Origin: Lunularia cruciata
Lineage: Eukaryota > Streptophyta > Marchantiopsida > Lunulariales > Lunulariaceae
Assembly (NCBI GenBank): GCA_948567375.1
Contig: OX419757.1
Coordinates: forward strand, 54,312,001 to 54,376,000
Direction of reading: 5' to 3'
Length of the DNA stretch: 64,000 nt
The notes below the pieces were generated by a model. The model was not told where the DNA came from. It did not search any database and saw nothing but the letters and a program-made list of their open reading frames with translations. Shown piece after piece: positions 26,201 through 37,825 of the stretch. The position numbers and the translations under genes were made by a program. Each line of letters begins with the position of its first letter. Within the stretch, counting starts at the first letter, position 1.

Positions 26201-27028
26201 GTGTGCGGTGTAGCCTATGGAATAAACGTGGACATTGAAAACTAGTCTCAAATAACCCCAAAATGCAACCAACCTAAGAAGCTAACCACTCCCACGACTT
26301 GATTGGTATCCCTGGAATGATGAACAAAGGAATAGAAGAACCGTGCGTAATCTCGAGTGTCTCTATTGTCCATGTGGTCGCTCATCTCACATGTGCATCC
26401 CAAGTGGTCCAATCATAGTCATTGCGCATCCTTCACACATGGGTCTTTGCCCTTTGTGAGATAAAGCGTTGGTGATACACCAGACATGGTGTATCCCGAG
26501 CTGCTCTAGCGACCTCACCTGGGAAAGTGTAGCCATGGTTAGCACACGAATAATGATAATAACATATGATGCTCCTCTCCATACTTTCCCATATTTGCAA
26601 AATCACAACTTTTCACATCCCAATTCACATAAAATTTTTTTTCTATACCCTAAGAATTATAAATTCTCATAACTTTCTATTTTTATCTCCAAAATTTTAA
26701 AACTAAATTCTCATGAAATTTACTCATGAAAACAAAAAATAAAAAATGAAATTTCATGACCCATCATTCTCAATATCTCAATATGTAATGATCATTCTAA
26801 ACACTAAAATAAAATAAAATATTCATAACTTCTCCTGAATTCTCGGTAATCTTTGATTTAGATATTAATGGAACCGAAATCAAAATACAAAGCAAAAAGA
26901 CTATTCACTCATGTGCTATATGATAAAGAGCACTCCGAAATGATACGTATGTCTTCTCCTGTCTCTCCCTCTCCTCTCCCATCTCCCATCTCCCCACTCC
27001 CCCGCACGCGAACTAAGTTTAGGTGGAA
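23288..27028 (-). mobile_element. LINE-like element B, degenerate (3.7 kb)
   Basis: It aligns with element A over its whole length, including the AT-rich 5' region and the GGGAGA-rich 5' end (about 26,950-27,000). Candidate target duplication is TTGATG (23282-23287 and 27029-27034), at a second site in the same peroxidase flank. The best coding block is the N-terminal region (25,545-26,156 minus, with FFQFKAGDLAALLEESI). The catalytic motif reads TDDTH near 25,030. It is broken by many stops. Same orientation as A, with only about 350 bases of host sequence between them. Confidence 0.78.
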
Positions 27029-27034
27029 TTGATG

Positions 27035-27249
27035 TAGTGGAGCATTCCCATTGTACAAATCTTGCAGATCTGGTATTGGAGTCACGAAGCTTTTTACAGA
27101 TTGTCCACCTTGTCTACTTGGCTGTTCTTGCAGTTCACGTACTTTGACTTCCATATTTAAATATCTTAACAGATCTGCGATTGGAGTGATCAACATTATG
27201 CAGATTGTGAATCTTTTCACTTTGACAGATATTGGTTTTGTAGTTCAGG
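27035..27249 (+). repeat. Continuation of the peroxidase 3' flank, with partial duplication
   Basis: TGGAGCATTCCCATTGTAC onward aligns with the flank of the intact peroxidase (minus, about 29,230-29,130) and with the third copy at 33,590-33,679. A second, more diverged copy of the block starting AGATCTGCGATTGGAGTGATC follows at about 27,172. It marks the right-hand side of the LINE B insertion site. Confidence 0.75.
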
Positions 27250-27660
27250 TATTTTAATTTTTATATTTTAAATATGTTTAGATGTAGGTATTTTACAATA
27301 GACGTAATAAATTTTATCTTGAATTAATTATTTTATTATAAATTAATATTTTAAATAATAATTTAATTTATTTGTTTAAATGCTTATTTTATTTAATATT
27401 TTGAATTATAAAAAATATAAATTAATTTTAAATAAAATAAAATTTTATATTAATTATTTTTAAAATTAAAATTTTATTTTAAAAATAATTAATTTAAGCA
27501 TTCATAAACGTAAATATAAAATTTATTATAAATTTAAATTTCTATTAAAAATTACATAAAAACTATTTTATGTATTTTATTTTATTTCTATAAATTAGTA
27601 TTTAAATTATGCAATATAATAAAAATTAATATTCAAATATATAAACCACGAATATTATAT
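27250..27660. other. Extremely AT-rich spacer
   Basis: About 400 bases composed almost wholly of A and T with short self-complementary words (AAAATTAAAATTTTATTTTAAAAATAATTAATTT). No coding signal and no clear terminal repeats. It lies between the pseudogene flank and a gene-free stretch. Confidence 0.55.
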
Positions 27661-29089
27661 GATTTGTCGACTGTTGCATTTATTGACTAACGAGAAAAAG
27701 TCATGATGTTACATTCTGGACTTTGTAAAATCATCTTTGTCAATTTAAGCAAACGGCGAAAGATGGGAAATCCGTGGCAAAAGATGGTTGGGTTTTTCAT
27801 GTGCAGAATTTCAGAACCGTGGGATCGCAAACTGATGATAGACCAAGTAGGGTGGTAGTCGAATCGTCACTCGAAACCTGGTGAGAAGTACTGATGAGCC
27901 TCTAAACTGTCAACCTATCAAATTATTACAGCTACAAAACAACAATATCTGAATGGCAGTGTTTTTGCATACTTGTACATATACTTTGTATTATAATCGT
28001 TGAGCACATTGAGCACCACATTTCCATCAGGCGAGAAAAGAAGCTTGGTATTGACGTTAGTCAGTTCGTGGGAACCACAACTCGCTAACTCTCACGATTG
28101 GATGTCATAGGTCGTAAGAAAATCTAGACAGAACCTCCACAATGAGCACGACAGAGGAGGAGAAAAACTGTTGTCCCCTCTTTGTCGAGCATAAGTACAA
28201 CCTACTTCCGGTGTAGTCAGAATGATCATTTAGTCTCTAATTTGCTTCTAATTTGCTTCATCTAGAGTAACATCTAGAATAACAACACCTGTCACATCAA
28301 TTCTCATCTGTCCGTCGAGTAGTAGGGTTCCTTCAAGAACGGCGAGTACTGCCTGGCATGCATATCCCTAAACCCTTGCAACCGGAAATAATTCTTGTGC
28401 GGGTTCCGCTTCGAGTTAGAAAGCAGATGAGAATTTATGTTTTTTTTCTTCAGTGATTGACGAGAACATTATATTTTAGTTCATCGAAAATGTCAGTGGA
28501 TACGGACTTGCATCATGCGAAGGTGCGACCGCGTGGAGATAAAGCACAGCAAAGAAAATGTCAAGAGGGAGGAAGCTCATGCATGTGTTCGGGCAATGAA
28601 TCCAAGGGGATGTGTGATAAAATAAACAGGAAGAGCGAACAGGTAAAGTACGAGGGAGTACTTAGAAGGGCAAGATGGGGGTTTAAGAGGATTCTAATGT
28701 CTTTGAATGTCCATTATATAGTGAACTAGCTATAGACAATAGATTTACACATAGGAGTAGAGTACGACTTCAGATTTCACAAGACTAAGTTCAAAATGGC
28801 TTTTAATACATCAAAGAATTAAAGATATACACACTAGCAGGAACTATTTGCTTTCAGACTATCGTACGGAGCCTAGTCCACTTTAGTTGTTTCGGTCCGG
28901 TTCTGTCCCTACACAATCTAGTATGAATATCTTCCGGGCTTGTACTTTCTGCTAATTAATATCCAGAATCTTCCAGGAAGTCCGAGGTTCATCTTGGCAG
29001 ATGCATCAAAGCACAAGGCTTGAAGAGATTTTTGCTCTTGCCTTTATATGAGGGATTTTACTTTGCCTAGTCTAAGAGTTCAGCTCTCA
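27661..29089. other. No gene; spacer between the two peroxidase copies
   Basis: I see no supportable gene. An open frame of 90 codons at 28457-28729 matches nothing I know and has no supporting signals. The one explained item is a 29-base peroxidase exon fragment at 28329-28357, listed separately. Confidence 0.5.
28329..28357 (-). pseudogene. 29-base fragment of peroxidase exon 4
   Basis: TCCTTCAAGAACGGCGAGTACTGCCTGGC is identical to 29639-29667 in the intact peroxidase, where the minus strand encodes ARQYSPFLKD. It lies 1.3 kb away in the same orientation. Homology stops sharply on both sides. A chance match of this length is not credible in a window this size. Confidence 0.85.
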
Positions 29090-29344
29090 CTAGTGTGATC
29101 CTGATGTAAACGATAGGAATGTTCGAATAACCAGATTTGAAGTACATGAACAGTCAACTTGAGAAGATTGACAATCTGTCCAAAGCTTGATGACTCCAGT
29201 CGCAGATTCGGGAAACTTATGCGATGGGGAAACTCCACTTACACAAATGTCAATATTTCTTCTTTTACATACTAAGTTTGATTCCCACTTCTGAAGTAAT
29301 TTCTGAATTTTCGTACAGTAGTCAAGTCTAAGTGTGATCTGCAA
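29090..29344 (-). repeat. Conserved 3'-flank repeat, copy 1
   Basis: This minus-strand block begins about 200 bases after the peroxidase stop. It can be read as an open frame (MQITLRLDYCTK... SNLVCKRR... KFPESATG). It recurs in the pseudogene flank (split) and at 33,465-33,679. I do not recognise the peptide. It may be a short non-autonomous repeat or an old exon rather than a gene. Confidence 0.6.
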
Positions 29345-29547
29345 TTTAACTGCTATTTAAAGTACAAGCACCTGACAGTTTCGGGTATAACATTTTTTTG
29401 TTTCTTCGCTAGTTTGTTCTATTAACTGTGTTGGCATGTCATGTAGCATGCACTCTACATTCTACTTAAATATTGCAGGAGCATCTCAACTCATTTACAT
29501 GTGCATCTAATTTTATCGATGATGTTTTGAGTTTAAGCTAAAAGGTG

Positions 29548-31323
<1,776 letters not shown>

Positions 31324-33460
31324 GGTCTATGTCGAACGGGTATGAGATATGGTGCTGTACTTCCTTGGCGCCGGAGGACAGGTAGATCTGTACAAACCGT
31401 CACTAGAAACTAATCTGTGACAAATAAGTTGTGCCTGCATATGTAAGGCAGGTCAAGATAAGTCCAAAGAACCATTGCATTTTCTAGCTACAGGAACGAT
31501 CATGCTTTACAGAAAAAAAAAAACGGGATTATGATCAAGCTTAAGACGAGTGCATTAGATTTTTGAAAGCGATGAAGCAGCAGTGTAACATCCCGTATTT
31601 ACAAGTACATGTACGTGTACGTGCAAGGGTACACGTAAAAGAACTGCAAAAGCTTGAATTGGGAGTGAAAGGTCATTCGACAAAACTAACTGAGAGGGCG
31701 TCTGAAATTATTTTCAGTGCTGTAAACATAAACTTCAAGGTGCTCCCTGACTTAGCGAGTCAAGCCTACCTGTGGCCTTGGTTACCTATGTGAAGCATAG
31801 AATGAAACCGAAATAGATCCCCGCTTCAATCGAAAAAAAGTTTATATGTGAATCTCGGCCTCGAGTTCAATAGGAGCTGTCTAGACGGCCTAATTAGCTT
31901 CGTGCCAGAAGATAAATACGTATGATTGCGAAGTGAAGCAGTCGGAAGGGCTATAGAGTGGTAACCTGTACTAGGCAAGCGAAGAACTAATGATGCTACT
32001 TAGAAACTTTGAAGGCGTATATATACTACAAGATCCATCTCAATGCAATGTGGACTGACAGTAAATAGTGACTATCCGCAGACGGCTGTGCGGTGGATGA
32101 TTGGGACCCGATTCTCATACAAAAATGCTGCAATTCGAACTGTTTCCTAGATAGATGATATGAAATGCAATTTATTTTTGTGTTTGACTTTTTGATGGAT
32201 ATATGATATCGATAGTCTTGGTGCTGCAACTATTCTAGGAGTTTGGACGTATGTAGCATGCGCATTCTTATGAATTTTGAGTTTGATATAGCTATTCATC
32301 TAGGTTCTCCTGTAAGACGATGTCATGGATCTGTGTACACGTTAAGTTTTGGAACTTATGAAACCTGCGTTATCGCTAACATTTGGTGTGTTGGCCGTCC
32401 TTCCACGAAGAACTACCTTGCAAATTGAAAACGTTAAAATAAGAATATCTTCCTAATACAGCTTCAGATATATGTCAAGGGAGACTCAATATTGTTTTGC
32501 CTTTCAGCATCCATCAAAGAAGTTCCAATACTGAGAACGACGATACCTACAGCATGGTAACTTCGTTGCATGCTTTTCCGAGAATGTAGATTGTTATTCT
32601 ATCCAGATGATAGAACCCGCAATGTCTATCTGATTACCTGGTGATGTACACCTTGTGAGCTTATTTAGAGAATGCCACGGTATCCCCACTGTGAGATGCC
32701 TTTGCTTGGCCTGCTCTCAAGGAATGATTGGTTGGAGGTTCCTGTTGTCTAAGAAATGATCGGGTCAAGCTTCCTGTGTAATATATTCTTTTACTCGCGT
32801 GGGAAGTGTCTGACTCAGGCAAAACCATCTAGCAAATATGACTCCTTATCGTTCTTCCACTGCCAGAATGGCAATCATATGAAATGAGGAGAGCGCGAGA
32901 ACCATTAAGAGTCCCTTTGCAAACAATTGTCACTTTGTCCTTGAGAAGTTCCTGTGAAACTGGACGCCGTTATCTATAAGAGACAAAATGACGAATACGG
33001 TCTGAATCGTGTAAGCACGATTGTTGCCAAATCTCGAGCGCATTAGCGCTTAAAACTGCTGCCATGATGCTATAACATCAATCACAAGGACATGCTAGCC
33101 ATTGTTTATTCGTTGTTTCTGGAGCATGATCCGTGACAACTGGCTGTAGCTATAGTTCTTTCTCGGATGTGATCTATGAAAGCATCGTGTGTAAGAATCA
33201 AAGTCATGCACATTCTGTATATGGTTCCTAGTTATATTGTCTGTGTCCTAATGGCTCTTGATACAGTTTAAAGAAATGATTCCGCAAATTCCTAAACGGC
33301 TGCGCCTGCACCTGAAATTCATTTCAATATATGCGTTTGCCTTCGGCTTCCCATGCTACATGTACTTCTCAAGTGTTCCTGGAAGTATAAAGCTAGTCAA
33401 CAGCCGCGTCGCATCCCTGCAATTTTGACCCTTTCCAAGCACAAGATATGTTTACATCTC
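31324..33460. other. No recognisable gene; peroxidase promoter side
   Basis: This should hold the promoter of the minus-strand peroxidase, but no clear TATA box is visible within 150 bases of its ATG. A run of alternating ACGT words (GTACATGTACGTGTACGTGC near 31,604-31,623) could hold ACGT-core elements. Two related 27-base words (GGAATGATTGGTTGGAGGTTCCTGT and AGAAATGATCGGGTCAAGCTTCCTGT) lie near 32,720-32,780. Nothing else can be supported. Confidence 0.45.
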
Positions 33461-33464
33461 CTCG

Positions 33465-33679
33465 TTAAATTGCAGATCACACTTAGACTTGGCTACTGTA
33501 CGAAAAATCAGAAGTTGCTTCAGAAGAGGGAATCAAACCTAGTATGTAAAAGAAGAAAAATTGACATTTGTGTAAGTGGAGTTTTCCCATCGTACAAGTT
33601 TCCCGAATCTGCGACTGGAGTCATCAAGCTTTATGCAGATTGTCAATCTTCTCAAATTGACTGTTCTTGTACATCCTGA
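33465..33679 (+). repeat. Conserved 3'-flank repeat, copy 3
   Basis: It is about 90 percent identical by eye to the repeat behind the intact peroxidase, here without any adjacent peroxidase exon. The same frame is open (LQITLRLGYCTK...VCKRRK...KFPESATG). It stops abruptly at about 33,680 where retroelement sequence begins. Confidence 0.7.
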
Positions 33680-33689
33680 TGATCTCGTA

Positions 33690-36600
33690 CATTCTCAGCA
33701 ATAGCACTTCTACTCTTCAACTCCTAGTTCTCCTGCACCAAGGCACTTAACTTTGAAGCCTCTGCCTTGTACAAGTCTCTGGCCTATGCCGCCTCATTCG
33801 TCACAAGGTCCTCTCTCCTCTCTCCTCTCTGGCCTTCGGAGTGTAAACCTACTTGTGCATGGCCTTGATCAGCGTGGTGTAGTCCAACAGATCAGGGCAT
33901 GCAGCTTGGTACTGGGGCAATAACACTTCCATTAATTGTAGTGCAGGGTACAATGAGTGGATGATGAAATTTGAGCCATCCTACACCTGCACAGACTTGG
34001 ATGTTGTAGGTGCACCCTGCACTTTGATCTGCATGTTAGGTGCAGACTCAGGAAGATCTATTACAATGTTGACTTCCTCCTCTTCTTTGGCATTGTCGGT
34101 GATGCAATCTTCTTCCTTGGTGCAATCACTGGCCTCTTCTTCTTCTCTCGGCCAAAGTTCTTGGTCCTTTGAGCACACGGCCCAATCTTGCACTTTTACT
34201 ACTGCTTTTTCTTCTTGAACATCGGGACTCAAAGGTGCTGCTCAGGCACTGCCTCTTCTTCTACCTGGTGTTCTTCTTCATATGTAGGGCCCTTGTCCAC
34301 GTCCTGGTCCTACACGTGGTGCGCTTATTGAGCATCCTCCCAGGTTTCTTCTCCTTCTTCATTATCTCCTAAGGTGGAGGTGGATCCTTGCAGTGTGGAG
34401 GACCCTTGTTCCTCCTTGTCCTAGGCTTCATCCTCCAAAGAGTACACTTCAACAATCTGGGCACTCTCCTTCAACTTCTTGGCTAGAGTAAGTACTTTCT
34501 TCTTTGGAATGGTGTTATTCCTCTTCCGAGCCTTGGGCAAGGCAAGTTCTTCATCTTCTAACTTACCCTTGGCCTTAGTACTCAACATTACCTTCAACTC
34601 CGCAACAATTGCTCCTATTGAGTTTGACTCCACACTTGGAACTATATTCTCCTTACTTTGCTCTACCTTCAATTTGTTCTGTACTATCCATTTGTGCATG
34701 TATATGCTATTGTGATATTTAGTTTAGTATAATAAGTACTTGAGAGATATTATTTCTATAGAGATAAAGGATGGTTCTACATTAGTCATAATTAGCTAAA
34801 GTTAGTCATAGCTAAGATAGAAGAGACCTTACTTTAGAGGAAGTGGAAAAGATAAGTACCACTATTTTGGATTTAGAGAGTTGACTTGATATTATTCCTA
34901 TGTGTTATTTGGCTTTGAGTAAAAAGTTGAGAACTCTTGGACCCACAAGCCTTTTTGTTTTGGATTCTTCTATAGTCCAAGAATAGCCCATGTGAAGGAA
35001 TCCTTGACTTAGTGGTTGGGTCAAGATAGGACCACATGCTTAGGAGAATATTCCTATGAGCATGGATATTCCTTTATCTTTTTGACTTTATTTGACTTTT
35101 AGCCTAGTAATTTGAGTTACTCCAATAATTAGTAACTTTGGTGCATAACTATTTCACAAGTATATAAACTAGGGACGAGGAGATACTCATCCTCCTTTGA
35201 TTTACAACTACATCTCTCTCATTGAGTTCTTTGGTGAGTAATATCTTGAGTCTTGGAGGGTTAACCTTGGAGGAGTATGATGGATTTGGAGTTCCTTGTC
35301 TTCTTAGTCCATGGTGCGCTACAATAATAGCCATCAAAGGTTCATTTTGAGTGAGAGACAAGCCGGATCACAATTCTGGCACATCATCAACTCATCCTCA
35401 AATTCCGCCTTCAATGCTTCCTTCTCTTCCTTCTCTTCTTCTTCTAGACTAATTGACCTTCTACCCTTCTGATTGACCCTCACAATTGATCTTCCTCTTG
35501 GTGTCTATTTGCTAACTCTCATTGCCATGCTTGATCCTTCTCTACTGCACTCTTCCTCATACTCTCCAACTCTTGCACCATTACTGCCGCAATTGCCTTT
35601 GAGTGTATGACTTCTACCTTGGCATCAACAACTTCAGGATTCATCTTCTGGAACAGTGCCTGCTGCTCCTTTAGCTCTTCAACATGCTTCACAAAGTTCT
35701 CTTGCAAGGTATCAAGTCTTTTATTCCAAAGAACTACCTCAGCCCAAAGTTCTTCGGCTTCCTTCTCTCCTTGGGTTATCTTACTCCTCAACTCCAAGGT
35801 CTCTTCACTCTAGTGCCTTACCACTTCCAACTCATCCTTTACCTGGGATGATTCTTCTTCAACTCCACTTTCTTCCTTTGTAGTTATACCAACAAAGGAC
35901 ACATGATCTTTGATAGATACTTGACTTTGACGTATCTTCCTTCATCATTTCCTACATCTTTCCCTTGGGTAGGTGCTTCTTTGGCTGGTGCTTTACTCCA
36001 AAGATGTGCTTTTTGTACCTTCAACATCACCCCATCCAAGTTCTCTCCTTTGTCTTTGGCTTTGCTTGGACCTACAACTATAGCTTGAGCACTTCTTTTT
36101 GATCTTGCTGCCCTTGGAAATACCAAAGCAGCCTCTCCCACTTGTTTGTCTTCTAACTTGAATGTAGGCAACTCCAAACAAGGCTTGTCTTCTCCCTTCT
36201 TTTGATCAATTGCGTCATGGAACTCCCGCTCTTCCTCTCCAACAACCTCTTTCTTGATTGTTGAACTTCAAGCTCTCCCTCACTCTCGCTATTGGGCTCT
36301 CCACTCTGCAAAGTGAACTCTTCTTTTTCTCCCAAGTCTTCATACTTCAACTCAGTTTCTCCTTTTGATTCTACCTCCAAAAATGGTTCCTTCACTTCTA
36401 TTGGCGTTGGCTTTGGATTCAACCTTCTTATCTTCTATGGCTGCATTGGTATTATTCTTCCTTTGTGTCTACTTCTCTTTCTTGGCATAGGGATATCCAC
36501 TAACACTATCCTCTCCTTCCCGGTCTTGAGGTGGTAGTCATCACCTTCTTGAATTTGATTGATATAATACTGCTCATCTCCATTCGCTTCTCTTTGTAAG

Positions 36601-36829
36601 TTGGGGTGAAAATATACCACTATCCTTCCTCTCTCCTCCAAGCTTAGTAAGTTTAATCCAAAGTAGAAGTGGGTTGTGAAGGGTATGAAGTATTGGGGCA
36701 GCATTTCTATTCTCCAATTGGTAATCATCTGCCCAACGCATTGGTGCAAATACTTTGCCCAATCTATTGCCTGTCCTCTAAACATTTGGTGGAAGAACAC
36801 GGTGTGTTAAATCATTACATAAGTGGTTC
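33690..36829 (-). mobile_element. Old family L remnant: gag-like coiled-coil ORF, interrupted
   Basis: Minus-strand blocks at 36800-36435, 36422-36153, 36177-35884, 35797-35519 and 34679-34421 down to about 33,700 are homologous to the gag-like ORFs of L elements at 38.5-40.7, 44.7-46.9 and 48.3-50.8 kb. Shared landmarks are the HFYFGLNLL region, the FTLQSGEPNSESEG acidic motif and a long coiled coil (EELKEQQALFQKM...KDQAW). A family M solo LTR (34,680-35,372) interrupts it: the frame reads FEDELMMCQ on one side and NKLKVEQSKEN on the other, as in uninterrupted relatives. At 36,829 it is cut by the 3' LTR of element M. It looks like the oldest layer of this nest. Confidence 0.75.
34680..35372 (+). 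mobile_element. Solo LTR of family M inserted in the old L gag-like ORF
   Basis: It matches the M LTR in plus orientation. The first ten bases have decayed (TGTACTATCC instead of TGTAACACCC), and it ends GCCGGATCACA. Flanks are (G)TTCT and ATTCT, an imperfect target duplication. The coding frame of the host ORF continues across it, which supports a simple insertion followed by LTR-LTR recombination. Confidence 0.82.
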
Positions 36830-37518
36830 TGTGAGCCGGCCTATCTCTCACTCGGGATGAACCTTTGATGGCTATTATGGTATTGCACCATGGACTAAGA
36901 AGACAAAGAACCCCAACTCCATCATACTTCTCTAAGGCTAACGCTCCAAGACTCAAGATATTGTGCTCCCTAGACAACTCAATGAGAGAAAGATAGTTGC
37001 AAATGAAAGGATGATAAGTACCTCCTCACCCCTAGTTTATATACTTGTAATATAGTTACGTACCAAAGTTACTAATTACTCAAGTAACTCAAGTTACTAA
37101 GCTAAAAGTCAAATAAAGTCAAAAAGCTAAAGGAATATCTATACTCATGGGAATATTCTCCTAAGTATGTGGTCTTTGACCCAACCATTAAGTCAAGGAT
37201 TCCTTCACATGGGTTATCCTTGGACTATAGAAGAATCTGAAACACAAAGGCTTGTGGGTCCAAGAGTTCTCAACTCTTTCTTCAAAGCCAAACAACTAGG
37301 AATAGTACCAAGTCAATACACTAGAATCCAAAATAATGGTGCTCATTTTTTTCACTTCCTCTAAAGTAAGGTCTCCTCTATCTTAGCTATGAATAACTTT
37401 AGCTAATGATGACTAATGTAGAACCATCCTTTATCTCTATATAAATAATATCTCTCAAGTGCTTATAATTTCAAACTAAATATCACAATAGCACATACAT
37501 GCAGAAATGGGTGTTACA
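36830..37518 (-). mobile_element. 3' LTR of Ty3/gypsy element M
   Basis: On the minus strand it begins TGTAACACCC at 37518 and ends GGCTCACA at 36830 (689 bases). A polypurine tract (TCTAGGGGTAAA, 37,530-37,519) and the end of pol lie immediately upstream, which identifies this as the 3' LTR. It carries a TATA-like box (TATTTATATAGAGA). On its far side it abuts the old L gag-like ORF directly, so M inserted into that older element. Confidence 0.85.
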
Positions 37519-37820
37519 TTTACCCCTAGACTAAGATTTTACTTTGTCCCCAAAGTGAAGGTCTCTCTACCTTCTATGATACATCTTCATCTTATCATGG
37601 TTTATCCTATCAAAGTGTCTTCCTCCCAACTCCTTGAGATCGTAGGTGTAATTACCCCACACCTTCTCCATTATGAAAGGTCCAAAGTACTTTGGCAAAA
37701 ACTTCTTTTGCACTCTCTTGAATCAAATGGAATCAAACAACATTATCCAATCATTTTCTTTGAAAGGCTACACCTTCTTCTTACCTTGCCTCTTGTCATA
37801 GCTCCTTTTTTTTCCTTTGG
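37519..37820 (-). pseudogene. Element M pol C-terminus (integrase tail), piece 4
   Basis: The minus strand reads the usual Ty3/gypsy pol ending: a basic KRSYDKRQGKKK stretch, FLPKYFGPFIMEKVWGNYTY, DLKELGGRHF, and a stop shortly before the polypurine tract. Two internal stops show decay. It is separated from the preceding integrase piece (47,731-47,810) by the 9.9-kb L element. Confidence 0.82.
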
Positions 37821-37825
37821 GCTTG

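Noticed and set aside
28457-28729. 90-codon frame in the spacer
   Set aside because: No homology recognised, no splice or promoter context; length expected by chance.
34680-37518. Two inverted LTRs around the gag-like ORF, read at first as a foldback element
   Set aside because: The host reading frame continues across the first LTR (a solo insertion), and the second is the 3' LTR of M with its polypurine tract, so they are independent events.
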